64,000 nt of DNA from an uncultured Sphingomonadaceae bacterium. Lineage in GTDB: Bacteria > Pseudomonadota > Alphaproteobacteria > Sphingomonadales > Sphingomonadaceae. The notes beneath the pieces are model-generated. The model saw only the letters and a program-made list of their open reading frames with translations, did not search any database and was not told the origin of the DNA. Made by a program: the position numbers and the translations under genes. Positions 42,526-52,434 of this stretch are shown here, piece after piece (the first letter of the stretch is position 1; the number at the start of each line of letters is the position of its first letter). Location of the stretch: NCBI GenBank assembly GCA_947494305.1, contig CANLUL010000002.1, forward strand, positions 615,727 to 679,726. Direction: 5' to 3'.

Positions 42526-43581
42526 ATGGCCGATGACAAGTTAAGATTGACCAAAAGTCTGGAAAAAATGGCGCGGGATGAAGGCTTCGCTGCCTTTGGC
42601 GTTGCGCATGCTGCGTTGGCCCCCAAAACTGGTCAACGGCTTAAAGCATGGCTGGCCGAGGGCGGGCACGGCGATATGATTTGGATGGAGAGCCGCGCAA
42701 ATGAGCGGGCTGATCCCATGACTTTGTGGCCGGATGTGCAATCCGTGATTATGCTGGGCATGAACTATGCGCCGCAAAATGATCCCTTCGCATTGGAAAA
42801 AGAGCCTAGTTTAGGCCGTATTTCGGTCTACGCGCAGGGCAAGGATTATCATGATATCGTTAAAAAGGCGCTGAAGCGTATGGCGCGATCATTGGTCGAG
42901 CAGACAGATTGTTCGGTAAAAGTCTTTGTTGATACCGCGCCCGTTATGGAAAAACCGCTGGCAGAGGCCGCTGGGCTTGGCTGGCAGGGAAAGCATACCA
43001 ATTTGGTTAGCCAGGAACATGGCAGTTGGCTGTTTTTGGGAGCGATATACACCACGCTGGATTTGCTCCCTTCGCAATCTGGACAGGACCGCTGCGGCAG
43101 TTGCTCTGCTTGTCAGGATATTTGCCCAACCAATGCCTTTCCCGAACCATATAAACTGAATGCTCGTGCCTGTATCTCCTATTTGACGATAGAGCATAAG
43201 GGACCAATTCCTCACGAGTATCGCAAGGCGATCGGCAATCATATTTATGGTTGCGATGATTGTTTGGCGGTTTGTCCCTGGAACAAGTTTGCGCAAACAG
43301 CGGCGAAGCACAAAGCCTTTTTTCCACGAGCGGAGCTAACGGCCCCTGCTTTGGCAGATTTACTGGCGCTGGACGACTCAACATTTCGGCAAGTTTTCTC
43401 CGGATCACCGATCAAGAGAACCGGGCGGCATCGAATGGTCAGAAATACACTGATCGCCGCTGGGAACAGCAATGATCAATCGCTGGTGGAACCAGTTAAA
43501 GCATTGTTGGTAGACGACAATGAGGTGGTTCGCGAAGCGGCGGAATGGGCTTTGGAAGAATTGACTTTAGCGCAACCGTAG
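42526..43581 (+). CDS. queG: epoxyqueuosine reductase
   Basis: A 351-residue protein. The N-terminal cobalamin-binding half has AFGVAHA, VIMLGMNYAP and KVFVDTAPVMEKPLAEAAGLGWQGK. Two 4Fe-4S clusters come from CGSCSACQDICPT and GCDDCLAVCPWN with ACISYLTIEHKGPIP between. It reduces epoxyqueuosine to queuosine in tRNA, the last step of Q synthesis. A HEAT-like C-terminal end is present. Its last 15 bp overlap the convergent small lipoprotein gene. Confidence 0.95.
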   Translation: MADDKLRLTKSLEKMARDEGFAAFGVAHAALAPKTGQRLKAWLAEGGHGDMIWMESRANERADPMTLWPDVQSVIMLGMNYAPQNDPFALEKEPSLGRISVYAQGKDYHDIVKKALKRMARSLVEQTDCSVKVFVDTAPVMEKPLAEAAGLGWQGKHTNLVSQEHGSWLFLGAIYTTLDLLPSQSGQDRCGSCSACQDICPTNAFPEPYKLNARACISYLTIEHKGPIPHEYRKAIGNHIYGCDDCLAVCPWNKFAQTAAKHKAFFPRAELTAPALADLLALDDSTFRQVFSGSPIKRTGRHRMVRNTLIAAGNSNDQSLVEPVKALLVDDNEVVREAAEWALEELTLAQP

Positions 43582-43929
43582 GGCGTTTACACAGCTCACC
43601 CGATCCACCTCTGCGCCATCGCTGCGGCGTGTATCGATATGTGTAACGCGTTGCTCACCGCCACCTTGTGGAGAATAAAGATAAGCGTCCAATATACAGG
43701 CACCACTAGCAAATTGCAGCTTTCGTGCCGGCGGCTCTGCCACGTCCTGCTGCGCGTCACCGAATAGACGTTTTAGTTGGCTAGCTGTCTTACCCATCAC
43801 ACTGTCGAGGCCGGCGACATTTGTTAACGGCGACGGCGGATTGGGTGGCAAGGATGTGGTTGTTGCACCCGTTGAAGCGCAGGCTGCCAGTGCTGGAATA
43901 GTAAGCAGGATTAGAAATTTGCGGATCAC
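43567..43929 (-). CDS. small hypothetical lipoprotein
   Basis: A 120-residue protein. GTG 43929 overlaps the stop of the EI24 gene (GTGA) and gives a signal peptide with lipobox ALAAC. The mature part is Pro-rich, then LDSVMGKTASQLKRLFGDAQQDVAEPPARKLQF and GACILDAYLYSP, a pattern seen in small lipoproteins of sphingomonads (outer-membrane-assembly-like DPBB folds such as OmlA are only distantly similar). Function unknown. Its end overlaps queG by 15 bp on the other strand. Confidence 0.65.
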   Translation of the reverse strand: MIRKFLILLTIPALAACASTGATTTSLPPNPPSPLTNVAGLDSVMGKTASQLKRLFGDAQQDVAEPPARKLQFASGACILDAYLYSPQGGGEQRVTHIDTRRSDGAEVDRVSCVNALRLR

Positions 43930-44618
43930 GTCGGGGCCTCCTCTTGCCTTTGCCGATGCACCAGATGGGTAGCCATAGCGGCTCCAACAATGGGCGCAAG
44001 AAAATTGACGAAGGGGACTGCGAGCAGCAGTGCTATAATTAGGCCGAGAATGAATCTCGTGATTTTGGGAAGTTGCCAACCATTTTCTATATCTCTGAAA
44101 TCTTTCAAATGCCGGGAGGCAACCATGTCTTGCAGATCGCGGCCTATCAGAATTGCGTTTACCGCAAAAAAGGCGATCGCAGTTCCAACCCCGGTGATTA
44201 AAAGGCCGATGTAGAGCGGGGCGGCTAGCAGATTGTAACCCAATGCCCTGCCAGCGGATGCAAGACCCATACGCAGTCCTAAAGCATAGCTGGGTGGTTT
44301 GGCCTGTTCGCAGCGGGCCGGATAATATTTGCTCTCTACCGCATCGACCACGTCATCTGAGAATATATTGATGACAAATATCGCGATAACCCGAAACAGG
44401 AAAACGGAAGCCAATATGCTCAATATTGCGGCAGTTGCCGCCGCTGCAAAACCACTGTCGGCCGGCAGATATTGAGCAAACAGCCAGCTAAGCAGGAAAA
44501 ACAGACCAATTCCCAAAATGGCCAACAATCCCAAAGTGGTGAGCAGCACTTTTCCAAGCAGCAGGATAATCTTTCGATCCCGCATTTGAGAGATGGCCAA
44601 TTGAAAAGCTTCTAACAC
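43926..44618 (-). CDS. EI24 domain membrane protein (CysZ-like)
   Basis: A 230-residue protein with four or more TM segments (ILLLGKVLLTTLGLLAILGIGLFFL; ATAAILSILASVFLFRVIAIFVI; LLAAPLYIGLLITGVGTAIAFF; FILGLIIALLLAVPFVNFLAP), matching the EI24/CysZ family. CysZ imports sulfate in enterobacteria; other members are uncharacterised. The DVVDAVESKYYPARC loop is polar. It starts an operon with the small lipoprotein gene and diverges from the PfkB kinase gene. Confidence 0.85.
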   Translation of the reverse strand: MLEAFQLAISQMRDRKIILLLGKVLLTTLGLLAILGIGLFFLLSWLFAQYLPADSGFAAAATAAILSILASVFLFRVIAIFVINIFSDDVVDAVESKYYPARCEQAKPPSYALGLRMGLASAGRALGYNLLAAPLYIGLLITGVGTAIAFFAVNAILIGRDLQDMVASRHLKDFRDIENGWQLPKITRFILGLIIALLLAVPFVNFLAPIVGAAMATHLVHRQRQEEAPT

Positions 44619-44722
44619 CCCGTTCTCATGTCATGAATTCTTGTCTGTCGTCAATTCCTCTTGAAGCACAGCTCTTCACCCTCTAACGCCGCGCTAGTTG
44701 AAATTGCCATCAGGGAATTCTT

Positions 44723-45721
44723 ATGACCACCGAAGCCCGCTACGATATTGTTGCCATCGGAAATGCTATTGTCGACGTCATCGCTCAGGCTAGCGATGAT
44801 TTCTTGGAGGAAGAGCAGCTGGTCAAGGGCAGTATGGCGCTCATCGATGCAGATCGGGCAAAAGAACTATATCGCGACATGGGTCAGGCACGTGAGATTA
44901 GCGGCGGATCAGGTGCGAACACGTTAGCGGGAGCGTCCATTCTGGGTCGCCAATGCGCCCTTATCGCCCAGGTCGCCGATGATCAACTGGGAGAAGTATT
45001 TCGGCATGATATCCGTGCGGTGGGAATCGATTTTGATGTGCCGGCTATGGGAAAAGAACCGCCAACGGCACGCTGTTTGATATTGGTAACACCCGATGCA
45101 CAACGAACGATGAATACCTTTTTGGGCGCATCCCAGTTTCTACCTCCAGCAGCAGTTGACGCGGATCTGATCGCGAGTGGTTCCATTCTTTATCTGGAAG
45201 GTTATTTGTGGGATTCCGGGGAACCCAAGGCAGCCATGGCATTGGGTATTGATATTGCTCATCAACATGATCGGAAAGTAGCCTTCACGCTGTCGGACGG
45301 TTTTTGTGTAGATCGTCACCGGGATGATTTTACCGGTATGTTGAAGCAGGGCAGGATCGATATTCTCTTTTCCAACGAAGATGAGATAAAATCCCTATGC
45401 GAAACCGATGATTTCGATGCGGCCGTTGCGCAAACCGCTGCACAGGTTGAAACCCTTGTGGTCACAAGAAGTGAAAAGGGGGCCATTGCGGTGCGTGATG
45501 GCAAAACCACTAGCGTTGCCGCTGAACCGGTTGATCAGATTATCGACACGACAGGCGCAGGTGATTTGTTCGCTGCAGGTTTCCTGAGCGGTTATGTCGA
45601 ACAGCGTTCGATGGAAGATTGCCTGATTATGGGAGCAGTGGCTGCTGCTGAAGTGATTTCTCACTATGGCGCGCGCCCAGAGGCTGATTTGCGGGAGCTG
45701 GTAAAACAGCGGCTTGGTTAG
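44723..45721 (+). CDS. PfkB-family sugar/adenosine kinase
   Basis: A 332-residue ribokinase-fold protein. ISGGSGANTLAGASILGR near residue 60 is PfkB signature 1, and DTTGAGDLFAAGFLSGY near 275 is signature 2 with the catalytic Asp. The overall pattern, including GNAIVDVIAQASDDFL and LEGYLWDSGEPKAAM, is that annotated as adenosine kinase in alphaproteobacteria. AGGGA lies 6 nt before the ATG. Substrate assignment by motif alone is moderate. Convergent with the flippase gene. Confidence 0.88.
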   Translation: MTTEARYDIVAIGNAIVDVIAQASDDFLEEEQLVKGSMALIDADRAKELYRDMGQAREISGGSGANTLAGASILGRQCALIAQVADDQLGEVFRHDIRAVGIDFDVPAMGKEPPTARCLILVTPDAQRTMNTFLGASQFLPPAAVDADLIASGSILYLEGYLWDSGEPKAAMALGIDIAHQHDRKVAFTLSDGFCVDRHRDDFTGMLKQGRIDILFSNEDEIKSLCETDDFDAAVAQTAAQVETLVVTRSEKGAIAVRDGKTTSVAAEPVDQIIDTTGAGDLFAAGFLSGYVEQRSMEDCLIMGAVAAAEVISHYGARPEADLRELVKQRLG

Positions 45722-45724
45722 AAG

Positions 45725-47293
45725 CTAGCTTTTCATCTTAAACAGTTTTCGGTCTTCCGGACCAAAGCCCCATTTCCAGATGACCAGTGCATAGCTGGCG
45801 AGGATAGCTGGTATGCCAAACACCAGTTCGGCCCATTCCGGCAAATAGGTTGATAAGACACCGACTATGGTGCCCGCTGCTACAGCTATCAGCAACGTCC
45901 AGCGCCAACCATTGACCGGTGCGCCGAGAAGTTTGGATAAGAATATCGCTTTGACCAGCGAGGCATAAGCGAGAGCAACCATTAGCGCGGCAGCGACCGA
46001 CGCCGCCTGGAACAGCGGAGGCCAACCGAGGCGCATGCAAATCTGGATAAAGGCAACGCTGAGACCAGCCTGCAGCAGCAGCATGGAAAGAGAAATCAGC
46101 AAGTTACGGTGACGCGCAACATAGACCAGTACAGACTCGCTAACCACTGCAGTTGCGGCGACGGCTTCGGCGGCCAGCAGAAACGCCAGTGCACCCGTGC
46201 CGCCGACAAAATTGGGTCCAACCAATCCCATGACCGCTTCACCGGGAATGGCCAATGCCAAGGCAATGCCGATCTGCGCCGCGATAATCCAGAAACCGAC
46301 CTGGCTCACCTGACCGGCAATGGCTTTCAAATTGCCTTCTTCCAGATTGCGTGTGATCACTGGTCCCAGTATCGGATCAAAGCTGGTTTTGAGCTTCTGC
46401 GGCAAACTCGCCACCTGCTGCGCAATGTAATATATGCCGACAATAGCTGGAGAGGCGAACAATCCTAGTATTGCAAGATCCAGTCGCCGGGAGCCCCACT
46501 CGGCAGCATCGGCGGCGGCAAGTGGCATGTTGCGACGGGCTAGTGCCGCTATTCTAAGCGGTTTTGGCCGCCAACCCTTGGGTAAACCATAGCTGCGAAA
46601 AAGCGGCCACAAAGATGCAACGAGAGCTGCGACCATCGAGACAACATAAGATAGAATCAAACCGTCCCGCAGGGAGAAGAACGGCATGAAAGGCAACGCA
46701 AACCAGAGGGCAGCCAGGCTGATAGTCCAGGGTTCGACTATGGCCCGAGCACGCACTGTTGATGCGATGTCGTAGCGATAGGCGAGCGCAGCGAGTGCAA
46801 TATCGGCACCGGCTATTGTGAAAATAACCAGCGGCAGAAAGCGATCAAGCCCGTTGATTTCGCTATTCGGGAACATGATTTGCGGAAAACTAATTAAAAT
46901 AATCGCGGCAACGGCGGACGCAAAGAATGAGACCAGCAATCCATCCCAGACGACGTGAACATGCGGCCTTTTGGTTCTGCTTAACTGTTCGGCCAGTCCG
47001 CGGCGCAGGCCAAGCGTTGCGAGTTGCGCTGCAAACTCCACCACCAAAATGGCATAGGCAAAGCGCCCAAGCGCCTCCGGACCATACATGCGCCCAGCGA
47101 TAAAAAGAAAGGGAAGTCGCGCCGCTAGGCGCAATAAAAAGCCAAAAACATTGGTGCGGCCACCTTTGGCGAGTGCGGCGATATCTTCCGTTTCCTTGGC
47201 ATCTGGTTCTGGCGCATCAGTTATCCTGCCGCTACGCGCGCCTGTGGAGCCAGATGTGGTCAAAAGGAGTTTCCCTGGTGGTTCTGCGAACAA
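45725..47293 (-). CDS. polysaccharide/lipid flippase, MATE/Wzx-like
   Basis: A 522-residue membrane protein with 12-14 TM segments after a 40-residue polar N-terminus. FAYAILVVEFAAQLATLGLRRGLAEQLSRT and IVGIYYIAQQVASLPQKLKTSFDPILGPVI match the oligosaccharide flippase (Polysacc_synt) family of the MVF clan. It would move lipid-linked oligosaccharide across the inner membrane. The start is TTG 47293 with AGAGAG upstream; no ATG is available near the first TM, so the exact start is uncertain. It follows gpsA by 56 bp. No glycosyltransferase gene is adjacent. Confidence 0.85.
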   Translation of the reverse strand: MFAEPPGKLLLTTSGSTGARSGRITDAPEPDAKETEDIAALAKGGRTNVFGFLLRLAARLPFLFIAGRMYGPEALGRFAYAILVVEFAAQLATLGLRRGLAEQLSRTKRPHVHVVWDGLLVSFFASAVAAIILISFPQIMFPNSEINGLDRFLPLVIFTIAGADIALAALAYRYDIASTVRARAIVEPWTISLAALWFALPFMPFFSLRDGLILSYVVSMVAALVASLWPLFRSYGLPKGWRPKPLRIAALARRNMPLAAADAAEWGSRRLDLAILGLFASPAIVGIYYIAQQVASLPQKLKTSFDPILGPVITRNLEEGNLKAIAGQVSQVGFWIIAAQIGIALALAIPGEAVMGLVGPNFVGGTGALAFLLAAEAVAATAVVSESVLVYVARHRNLLISLSMLLLQAGLSVAFIQICMRLGWPPLFQAASVAAALMVALAYASLVKAIFLSKLLGAPVNGWRWTLLIAVAAGTIVGVLSTYLPEWAELVFGIPAILASYALVIWKWGFGPEDRKLFKMKS

Positions 47294-47349
47294 TGCATCT
47301 CTCTAGACGAGACGGTCCGCGTTGTCATCTTTTGGGGCTGTATCAAGCC

Positions 47350-48339
47350 TTAACGTCGTTCGGAAACCAACGGGCGGTTCATGAGCTGATCCACTACGGA
47401 CTTGGGATCGGTCTTGCCCGCCAGCAATGCACAGACTGCGTCAACAATAGGCATGTCTACACCGTGCTCCCGAGCGTCAGCTTGCAAAACAGGAGCGGTA
47501 TGAGCTCCTTCGGCAACGGTAGAACGGTTCGACATCAGCGACGCAGCAGATTGTCCTTCACCAAGCCCTTTGCCTAAAGAAAAATTTCGCGAGCTGGTTG
47601 AAGAACAGGTTAAAACAAGATCTCCCAATCCGCAGAGACCGGACAGGGTTTCCGTTCGTGCTCCGCGTGAAGTTCCATAGCGGAGCATTTCCGCGAAACC
47701 CCTTCCAATCAAAGATGCCCGTGCATTTTGCCCTAATCCTGCGCCTTCAACCACACCGCATCCAATGGCGAGGACGTTTTTGACGGCGCCACCAATTTCA
47801 GCGCCAATGATGTCGTCAGAATAATAGGGACGAAAACTAGGCTTTGCGATCAGCGGTTTGAGCTGATCCCAAAGCGTTTCGGTTTCACATGCCAAGGTGA
47901 GGGCCGTCGGCAGGCCTTTTGCTACTTCCCCTGCGAAAGTGGGGCCGGATAAAACGGCGAGCGGGTTGTTCGGACGTAACGCCTTCACAAGATCGCTCAT
48001 CAACATCCGGCTGCTTGCTTCAATCCCTTTTGAACAAAGGATAAGAGGAGCATCGGTATTGGGGAGCGCTTCTAGACTGGCTCGCAAATGCTGGGCCGGA
48101 GTAACCAGTAAAATGACCTCACATGAAGCCAGATCATCTGTGTCATTGGTCGCCACAATGTTTTGGCGCAATGGATGGTTTGCTAAATAGCTCTTATTCT
48201 CGTGATGCGTATTTATTTGCTCGATCACTTCGAGTTCGCGTGCCCACAGCAAGAGATTGTCCTGACCTTCCGATAGGACCTGGGCCAATGCAGTACCCCA
48301 TGCACCTGCCCCGACAATGCCTATTTTGGCCGCGTTCAT
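47350..48339 (-). CDS. gpsA: glycerol-3-phosphate dehydrogenase [NAD(P)+]
   Basis: A 329-residue protein. The N-terminal Rossmann motif is [54 protein letters not shown] and [37 protein letters not shown] are characteristic, with the catalytic Lys in the AVKN segment. It makes sn-glycerol-3-phosphate for phospholipids. It overlaps tsaD by 4 bp, an arrangement common in alphaproteobacteria. Confidence 0.96.
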   Translation of the reverse strand: MNAAKIGIVGAGAWGTALAQVLSEGQDNLLLWARELEVIEQINTHHENKSYLANHPLRQNIVATNDTDDLASCEVILLVTPAQHLRASLEALPNTDAPLILCSKGIEASSRMLMSDLVKALRPNNPLAVLSGPTFAGEVAKGLPTALTLACETETLWDQLKPLIAKPSFRPYYSDDIIGAEIGGAVKNVLAIGCGVVEGAGLGQNARASLIGRGFAEMLRYGTSRGARTETLSGLCGLGDLVLTCSSTSSRNFSLGKGLGEGQSAASLMSNRSTVAEGAHTAPVLQADAREHGVDMPIVDAVCALLAGKTDPKSVVDQLMNRPLVSERR

Positions 48340-49370
48340 GCCTTAACCCCAGCGCCGCGTACCTTCTCAGCATTGGGGTCTAACGGCCATCTTGGGCGGG
48401 CCGCGATGTCCAGAGGGTCGGTCAAACCTGCAGCGAACCGTTCCGCTCCAGCCCAAGCAATCATCGCGGCATTATCGGTGCAGAGCCAGAGTGGCGGCGC
48501 CGTAAATTGCATTTCATGTTCGGCCGCTAGAGTCTCGAGCATAGCCCTGATTGGACTATTGGCGGCCACTCCCCCGGCCACCACAAGATGATCTACCGGT
48601 TCATGCTCGCGGATTGATTTTTCTAGGCGATCTTTCAAACAATCTACGGCTGCTTGCTGAAAAGCGGCGGCAATATCGGCATTTTCATATTTGCCACCGT
48701 CATAGGCACGAACGACGGCGCTCTTTAATCCTGCGAACGAGAAATGCGGTTCTTTCGAACCAAGCAAAGGGCGCGGTAGGGGAACAGCTTCGGCATCGCC
48801 TTCTGCCGCCAGCTTTTCCACTTTTGGACCGCCGGGATAACCCAGCCCGAGGATCTTGGCGGTTTTGTCAAAAGCTTCCCCAGCAGCGTCATCGATCGTA
48901 GTCGCCAGTCTGCGATACTCATTCACGCCCTCCACCCGCAGTATCTGGCAATGCCCACCTGATACTAGCAGCAGCAGGTAAGGGAATTTCAATTCCGGGT
49001 TTGAAAGGCGAGGCGAAAGCGCGTGGCCCTCCAAATGATTGACGGCAATCAGCGGTTTGTCAGCGGCCATGGCCAGCGCCTTTCCCGTTACCAGTCCAAC
49101 CATCACACCGCCGATGAGTCCGGGTCCCGCTGTCGCTGCGATCGCATCAACATCATCCAAAGCCATATTGGCTTCATCCAAAGCCGCCTCGATCAGCGGC
49201 GTTAGAATCTCCGCATGGGCGCGTGCTGCAATCTCCGGAACCACCCCGCCATAGGGCGCATGTTCTTCTTCCTGTCCCGCTAGCTTATGAGCCAAAATTT
49301 CACGGTCGGAAGTGACCAATGCCGCTGCAGTTTCATCGCAGCTCGATTCTATCCCCAAAATGATGCTCAT
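48336..49370 (-). CDS. tsaD: tRNA N6-adenosine threonylcarbamoyltransferase
   Basis: A 344-residue protein of the Kae1/Gcp family. [16 protein letters not shown] begins it, the metal-binding [11 protein letters not shown] gives the H-x3-H pair, and [27 protein letters not shown] and [14 protein letters not shown] follow. It transfers threonylcarbamoyl to A37 of ANN-decoding tRNAs with TsaB and TsaE. It diverges from hemC with a 41-bp gap and leads gpsA. Confidence 0.97.
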   Translation of the reverse strand: MSIILGIESSCDETAAALVTSDREILAHKLAGQEEEHAPYGGVVPEIAARAHAEILTPLIEAALDEANMALDDVDAIAATAGPGLIGGVMVGLVTGKALAMAADKPLIAVNHLEGHALSPRLSNPELKFPYLLLLVSGGHCQILRVEGVNEYRRLATTIDDAAGEAFDKTAKILGLGYPGGPKVEKLAAEGDAEAVPLPRPLLGSKEPHFSFAGLKSAVVRAYDGGKYENADIAAAFQQAAVDCLKDRLEKSIREHEPVDHLVVAGGVAANSPIRAMLETLAAEHEMQFTAPPLWLCTDNAAMIAWAGAERFAAGLTDPLDIAARPRWPLDPNAEKVRGAGVKA

Positions 49371-49411
49371 AGCTCTAGTAGTTAGAGCCTCAACTGATTA
49401 GGACAAGGGTC

Positions 49412-50371
49412 ATGAGTGAAAAGACCCACGAAGATAAGATAATCAGGGCTGGAATCGATCGCCCGATGAGGATTGGAACACGTCAATCTCCCTTGGCCAT
49501 GGTGCAGGCTGAACTAGCTGCCAAATCTATCATTGCGGCCCATGGTTGGCGATCCGATCAAGTGGAACTGGTGCCGATGATTGCAACCGGCGACAAGATT
49601 AAGGACAAGGCGCTCGCCGATGTGGGCGGGAAGGCGCTTTGGACCAAAGAACTCGACCGTGCATTGGCAGAGGGTGACATTGATTGCGCCGTTCACAGCA
49701 TGAAAGATGTGGAAACCATACGGCCCGATATATTCACTATTGGGGCAATGCTGAAGCGCGCGGCAACCCATGACAAGTTGGTAGGTGCCAAATCAATCAA
49801 TGGTTTGCCCGAAAACGCCATTGTCGGAACGGCATCTCCGCGACGAAAGGCGCAATTGCTCAATTTGCGCAATGATCTCGATATTCGTTTGATAAGAGGC
49901 AATGTACAAACGCGGCTGAAGAAAATTGAGGATGGCGAATTTGAGGCGACCCTGCTGGCCGCAGCGGGCTTGGATCGGCTGGATATGAAAGATATTGGTA
50001 GCACCATATCCAAACGCACCATGCTGCCCGCCCCGTCGCAGGGAGCTGTTGGTATTGAGGTACGATCCGAAGATCGGTACATGCGGCAGATCTTACGAAA
50101 AATTTCGCACACTGAGACGTTTCGTGAAGTGACGGCTGAAAGGGTTTTTCTGAAGGCACTTAAGGCCGATTGCCATAGTCCCGTTGCGGCCTTGGCAAAA
50201 TTTGCCGGAAAGCACGCCTCAATGCGAGCCGAAATTCTGCTTCCCGATGGCACTGAACGCATTGCAGATCGCATAGAATTTGATCATGGCGATGTAGCTG
50301 CACCCAAAAGACTGGCTCAAAAACTGCTGGTTCAAGCCAGTGATGAACTGAAATCCATCTTTGGGAAATGA
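49412..50371 (+). CDS. hemC: porphobilinogen deaminase (hydroxymethylbilane synthase)
   Basis: A 319-residue protein. RIGTRQSPLAMVQAEL, DKALADVGGKALWTKELDRALAEGDIDCAVHSMKDV, GTASPRRKAQLLNLR and LPAPSQGAVGIEVR are the family blocks, and the dipyrromethane-cofactor Cys lies in LKADCHSPVAALA. It polymerises four porphobilinogens in haem and cobalamin synthesis. It overlaps hemD by 4 bp (ATGA). Confidence 0.97.
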   Translation: MSEKTHEDKIIRAGIDRPMRIGTRQSPLAMVQAELAAKSIIAAHGWRSDQVELVPMIATGDKIKDKALADVGGKALWTKELDRALAEGDIDCAVHSMKDVETIRPDIFTIGAMLKRAATHDKLVGAKSINGLPENAIVGTASPRRKAQLLNLRNDLDIRLIRGNVQTRLKKIEDGEFEATLLAAAGLDRLDMKDIGSTISKRTMLPAPSQGAVGIEVRSEDRYMRQILRKISHTETFREVTAERVFLKALKADCHSPVAALAKFAGKHASMRAEILLPDGTERIADRIEFDHGDVAAPKRLAQKLLVQASDELKSIFGK

Positions 50372-51048
50372 GCCTACCAGTACTGATCTTGCGGCCAATC
50401 GAAGGCGCACAAAGCACCGCCGCTAAGGCGCAAGCGCTTGGTTTAAATACGATTGTGGATCCATTGTTCGAGATTAAACCGCTTCCATGGAGTGCTCCTC
50501 CAGCCGATCAATATGATGCGATCATGTTCAGCAGTGCCAATGCTTTGAAAATGACGGGCTCCGAATTACAAGACTATGCACAACTATCTGCGGTAGTGGT
50601 CGGGGCAGCTACCAAGCAGGCCGCAGAACTGGCTGGCTTTGAGGTGATCCAAACCGGTAAATCAGGCGTGCAATCGCTGGTAGATATGCTGCCAGAAAAT
50701 CGTTTCGAGCGAATTTTACGGTTATCAGGATCAGAATATACAACGGTCCAATCAGACCGAGTAATTGATCAAGTCGCTGTTTATGAATCTGTCTGCATTG
50801 GGTTGGGCGAGAAAGCCCGAACGTCTCTGGAGAACGGCGCCATCATATTAATACACTCGATGCGTGCGGCGCAATCGCTGGCCGGTGAAATGGACAAAAT
50901 GAACATTCCGCGCAAAAACAATCACATCATTGCGATTTCACCAAATGTTGCTGACGCGGCTGGTAAAGCTTGGAAATCAATAAATGTTGCGAAGCAGCCG
51001 ACCGACGAAGCTTTACTGACGCAAGCTGCCCGCCTATGTTCCGTATGA
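50368..51048 (+). CDS. hemD: uroporphyrinogen-III synthase
   Basis: A 226-residue protein, a family with weak conservation. PVLILRPIEGAQSTAAKAQALGL is the typical N-terminus. DAIMFSSANALKM, VVVGAATKQAAELAGFEV, then ILIHSMRAAQSLAGEMDKM and IIAISPNVADAAGKAW give the two-domain layout. It closes hydroxymethylbilane with D-ring inversion. Position directly after hemC and before a mitofilin-like gene supports the call. Confidence 0.9.
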   Translation: MSLPVLILRPIEGAQSTAAKAQALGLNTIVDPLFEIKPLPWSAPPADQYDAIMFSSANALKMTGSELQDYAQLSAVVVGAATKQAAELAGFEVIQTGKSGVQSLVDMLPENRFERILRLSGSEYTTVQSDRVIDQVAVYESVCIGLGEKARTSLENGAIILIHSMRAAQSLAGEMDKMNIPRKNNHIIAISPNVADAAGKAWKSINVAKQPTDEALLTQAARLCSV

Positions 51049-51067
51049 ATAGAGACAAGGAGCCCGA

Positions 51068-52042
51068 ATGAGCCGGGACTATGAAAAACTGTTGGGATCA
51101 GGTGGTAATAGCAATCTGACTCGCAATGTATTGGTATTGATGATCGTTGCCTTTGTCGGTGGTGCGATTTTGGCCGGCTGGGTCCTGTCGCGCTATAATC
51201 CGTTTGACAGCGATGAAACCCCTGTAACAGAAGCAGTGACGACAACAGCGGAAAAGGCGGTTGTCGATCCTGCCGCCGCATTGGCCAATAGAATTGATGC
51301 GGATGGTTCTGTTCTTCCATCGCCGGCGCAAAAAGAAGAGGTCGAATTACCTGTTCCAGCGTTGACGCCGGAAAAAGAACGCGCGTTAGCAGTGCGCGTT
51401 GCCGATCTCGAAGACCGGCTGTCTCGGATCAATGTACAGGCCCAAGCCGCCTCTGGTAATGCGGCGCGCGCGGAAGGTCTATTGATAGCGTTTGCAGCAC
51501 GGCGTGCGTTAGATCGTGGGTCGCCTCTAGGATATATAGAGTCCCAACTTCGACTAAGATTTGGCGAAGCGCAGCCAAGAGCCGTACAGACCATCATTAA
51601 TGCCTCGCGGGAGCCCGTAACTTTGGAAGAACTGGCCGGTGGCCTTGATGATTTGGCTCCGACGCTGACGGCAGGAACAAAAAGTCAGGGATTTTGGGCC
51701 GACATTCAACGCGAAGTTTCTGAGCTTTTTGTCATTCGTAAAGAGGGATCACCGTCGACTGCACCACAACAGCGTCTTGTTCGTTCTGAACGATATATTG
51801 AGGTTGGAAATGTCGATGCTGCCATTACGGAAATGGATAGATTACCTGCGGTGATGAGCGGAGATGAAGACGCCATCGCCTGGATGGAAAAGGCGCGGCG
51901 CTACAATGAGGCACGACGTGCGCTGGATGTCATTGAAACGGCGGCAATATTGGAGCCACAACAATTGCGCGCCGGTGATGGCGAGCGTGTCGATGCACCT
52001 TCCCCATTGGCACCCAATGTGACACCAATTCCAGCGCCTTAG
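51068..52042 (+). CDS. mitofilin-like inner-membrane protein
   Basis: A 324-residue protein. One TM lies at about residues 20-40 (VLVLMIVAFVGGAILAGWVLS), then a Pro/Ala/Glu linker, a coiled-coil (ERALAVRVADLEDRLSRINVQAQAASG) and a helical C-terminal part (AFAARRALDRGSPLGYIESQL, ITEMDRLPAVMSGDEDAIAWMEKARRY). The hemC-hemD-mitofilin order is common in alphaproteobacteria (COG4223 type), where such proteins shape inner-membrane contacts. The last 4 bp overlap the convergent thioesterase gene. Confidence 0.8.
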   Translation: MSRDYEKLLGSGGNSNLTRNVLVLMIVAFVGGAILAGWVLSRYNPFDSDETPVTEAVTTTAEKAVVDPAAALANRIDADGSVLPSPAQKEEVELPVPALTPEKERALAVRVADLEDRLSRINVQAQAASGNAARAEGLLIAFAARRALDRGSPLGYIESQLRLRFGEAQPRAVQTIINASREPVTLEELAGGLDDLAPTLTAGTKSQGFWADIQREVSELFVIRKEGSPSTAPQQRLVRSERYIEVGNVDAAITEMDRLPAVMSGDEDAIAWMEKARRYNEARRALDVIETAAILEPQQLRAGDGERVDAPSPLAPNVTPIPAP

Positions 52043-52434
52043 TCTGTAAGAAACAATTCAACCAAGTCAGCCGGAACGCGAACAGGTCGCTGGCTTTGAC
52101 GGTCAATTATCGCCCAATTGGTGCGTCCGGAAACCATGTTTTTGCCATCTGCATTGGTAAAGCTGAAATTGCGCCAGAATCGCGCGCCCTTGGGTTTCTC
52201 TGAAATCCAGGTGCGACCTGTCGCGGTTTCCCCGACCGTCATATTGCTACGATAATCAATCTCATGTCGCGTGACGACCCAGATATATCGGTCAATCGCA
52301 TCCTTAGGCGCAACCGCGTTCCAATGTGCGGTTGCCAGCTCCTGTACCCAACGCACCCAGACGGCGTTGTTCACATGGCCAAGCTCGTCGATATCATCAG
52401 GCCGCGCAGTTAGTTCCAAAAAATGCTCGTTCAT
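52039..52434 (-). CDS. acyl-CoA thioesterase, 4HBT hot-dog fold
   Basis: A 131-residue single hot-dog protein. The start is ATG 52434, which overlaps the stop of the oligopeptidase B gene (ATGA). The active-site region is DDIDELGHVNNAVWVRWVQELATAHW, with the Asp typical of the 4-hydroxybenzoyl-CoA thioesterase group. YIWVVTRHEIDYRSNMTVGE and FTNADGKNMVSGRTNWAIID complete the domain. It hydrolyses an acyl-CoA; the acyl group is unknown. Confidence 0.87.
   Translation of the reverse strand: MNEHFLELTARPDDIDELGHVNNAVWVRWVQELATAHWNAVAPKDAIDRYIWVVTRHEIDYRSNMTVGETATGRTWISEKPKGARFWRNFSFTNADGKNMVSGRTNWAIIDRQSQRPVRVPADLVELFLTD

Noticed and set aside
43567-44079. Longer form of the small lipoprotein (170 codons)
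   Set aside because: The first 50 residues would be antisense-free but lie within the EI24 coding region and precede a clear signal peptide; GTG 43929 with coupled GTGA overlap is better.
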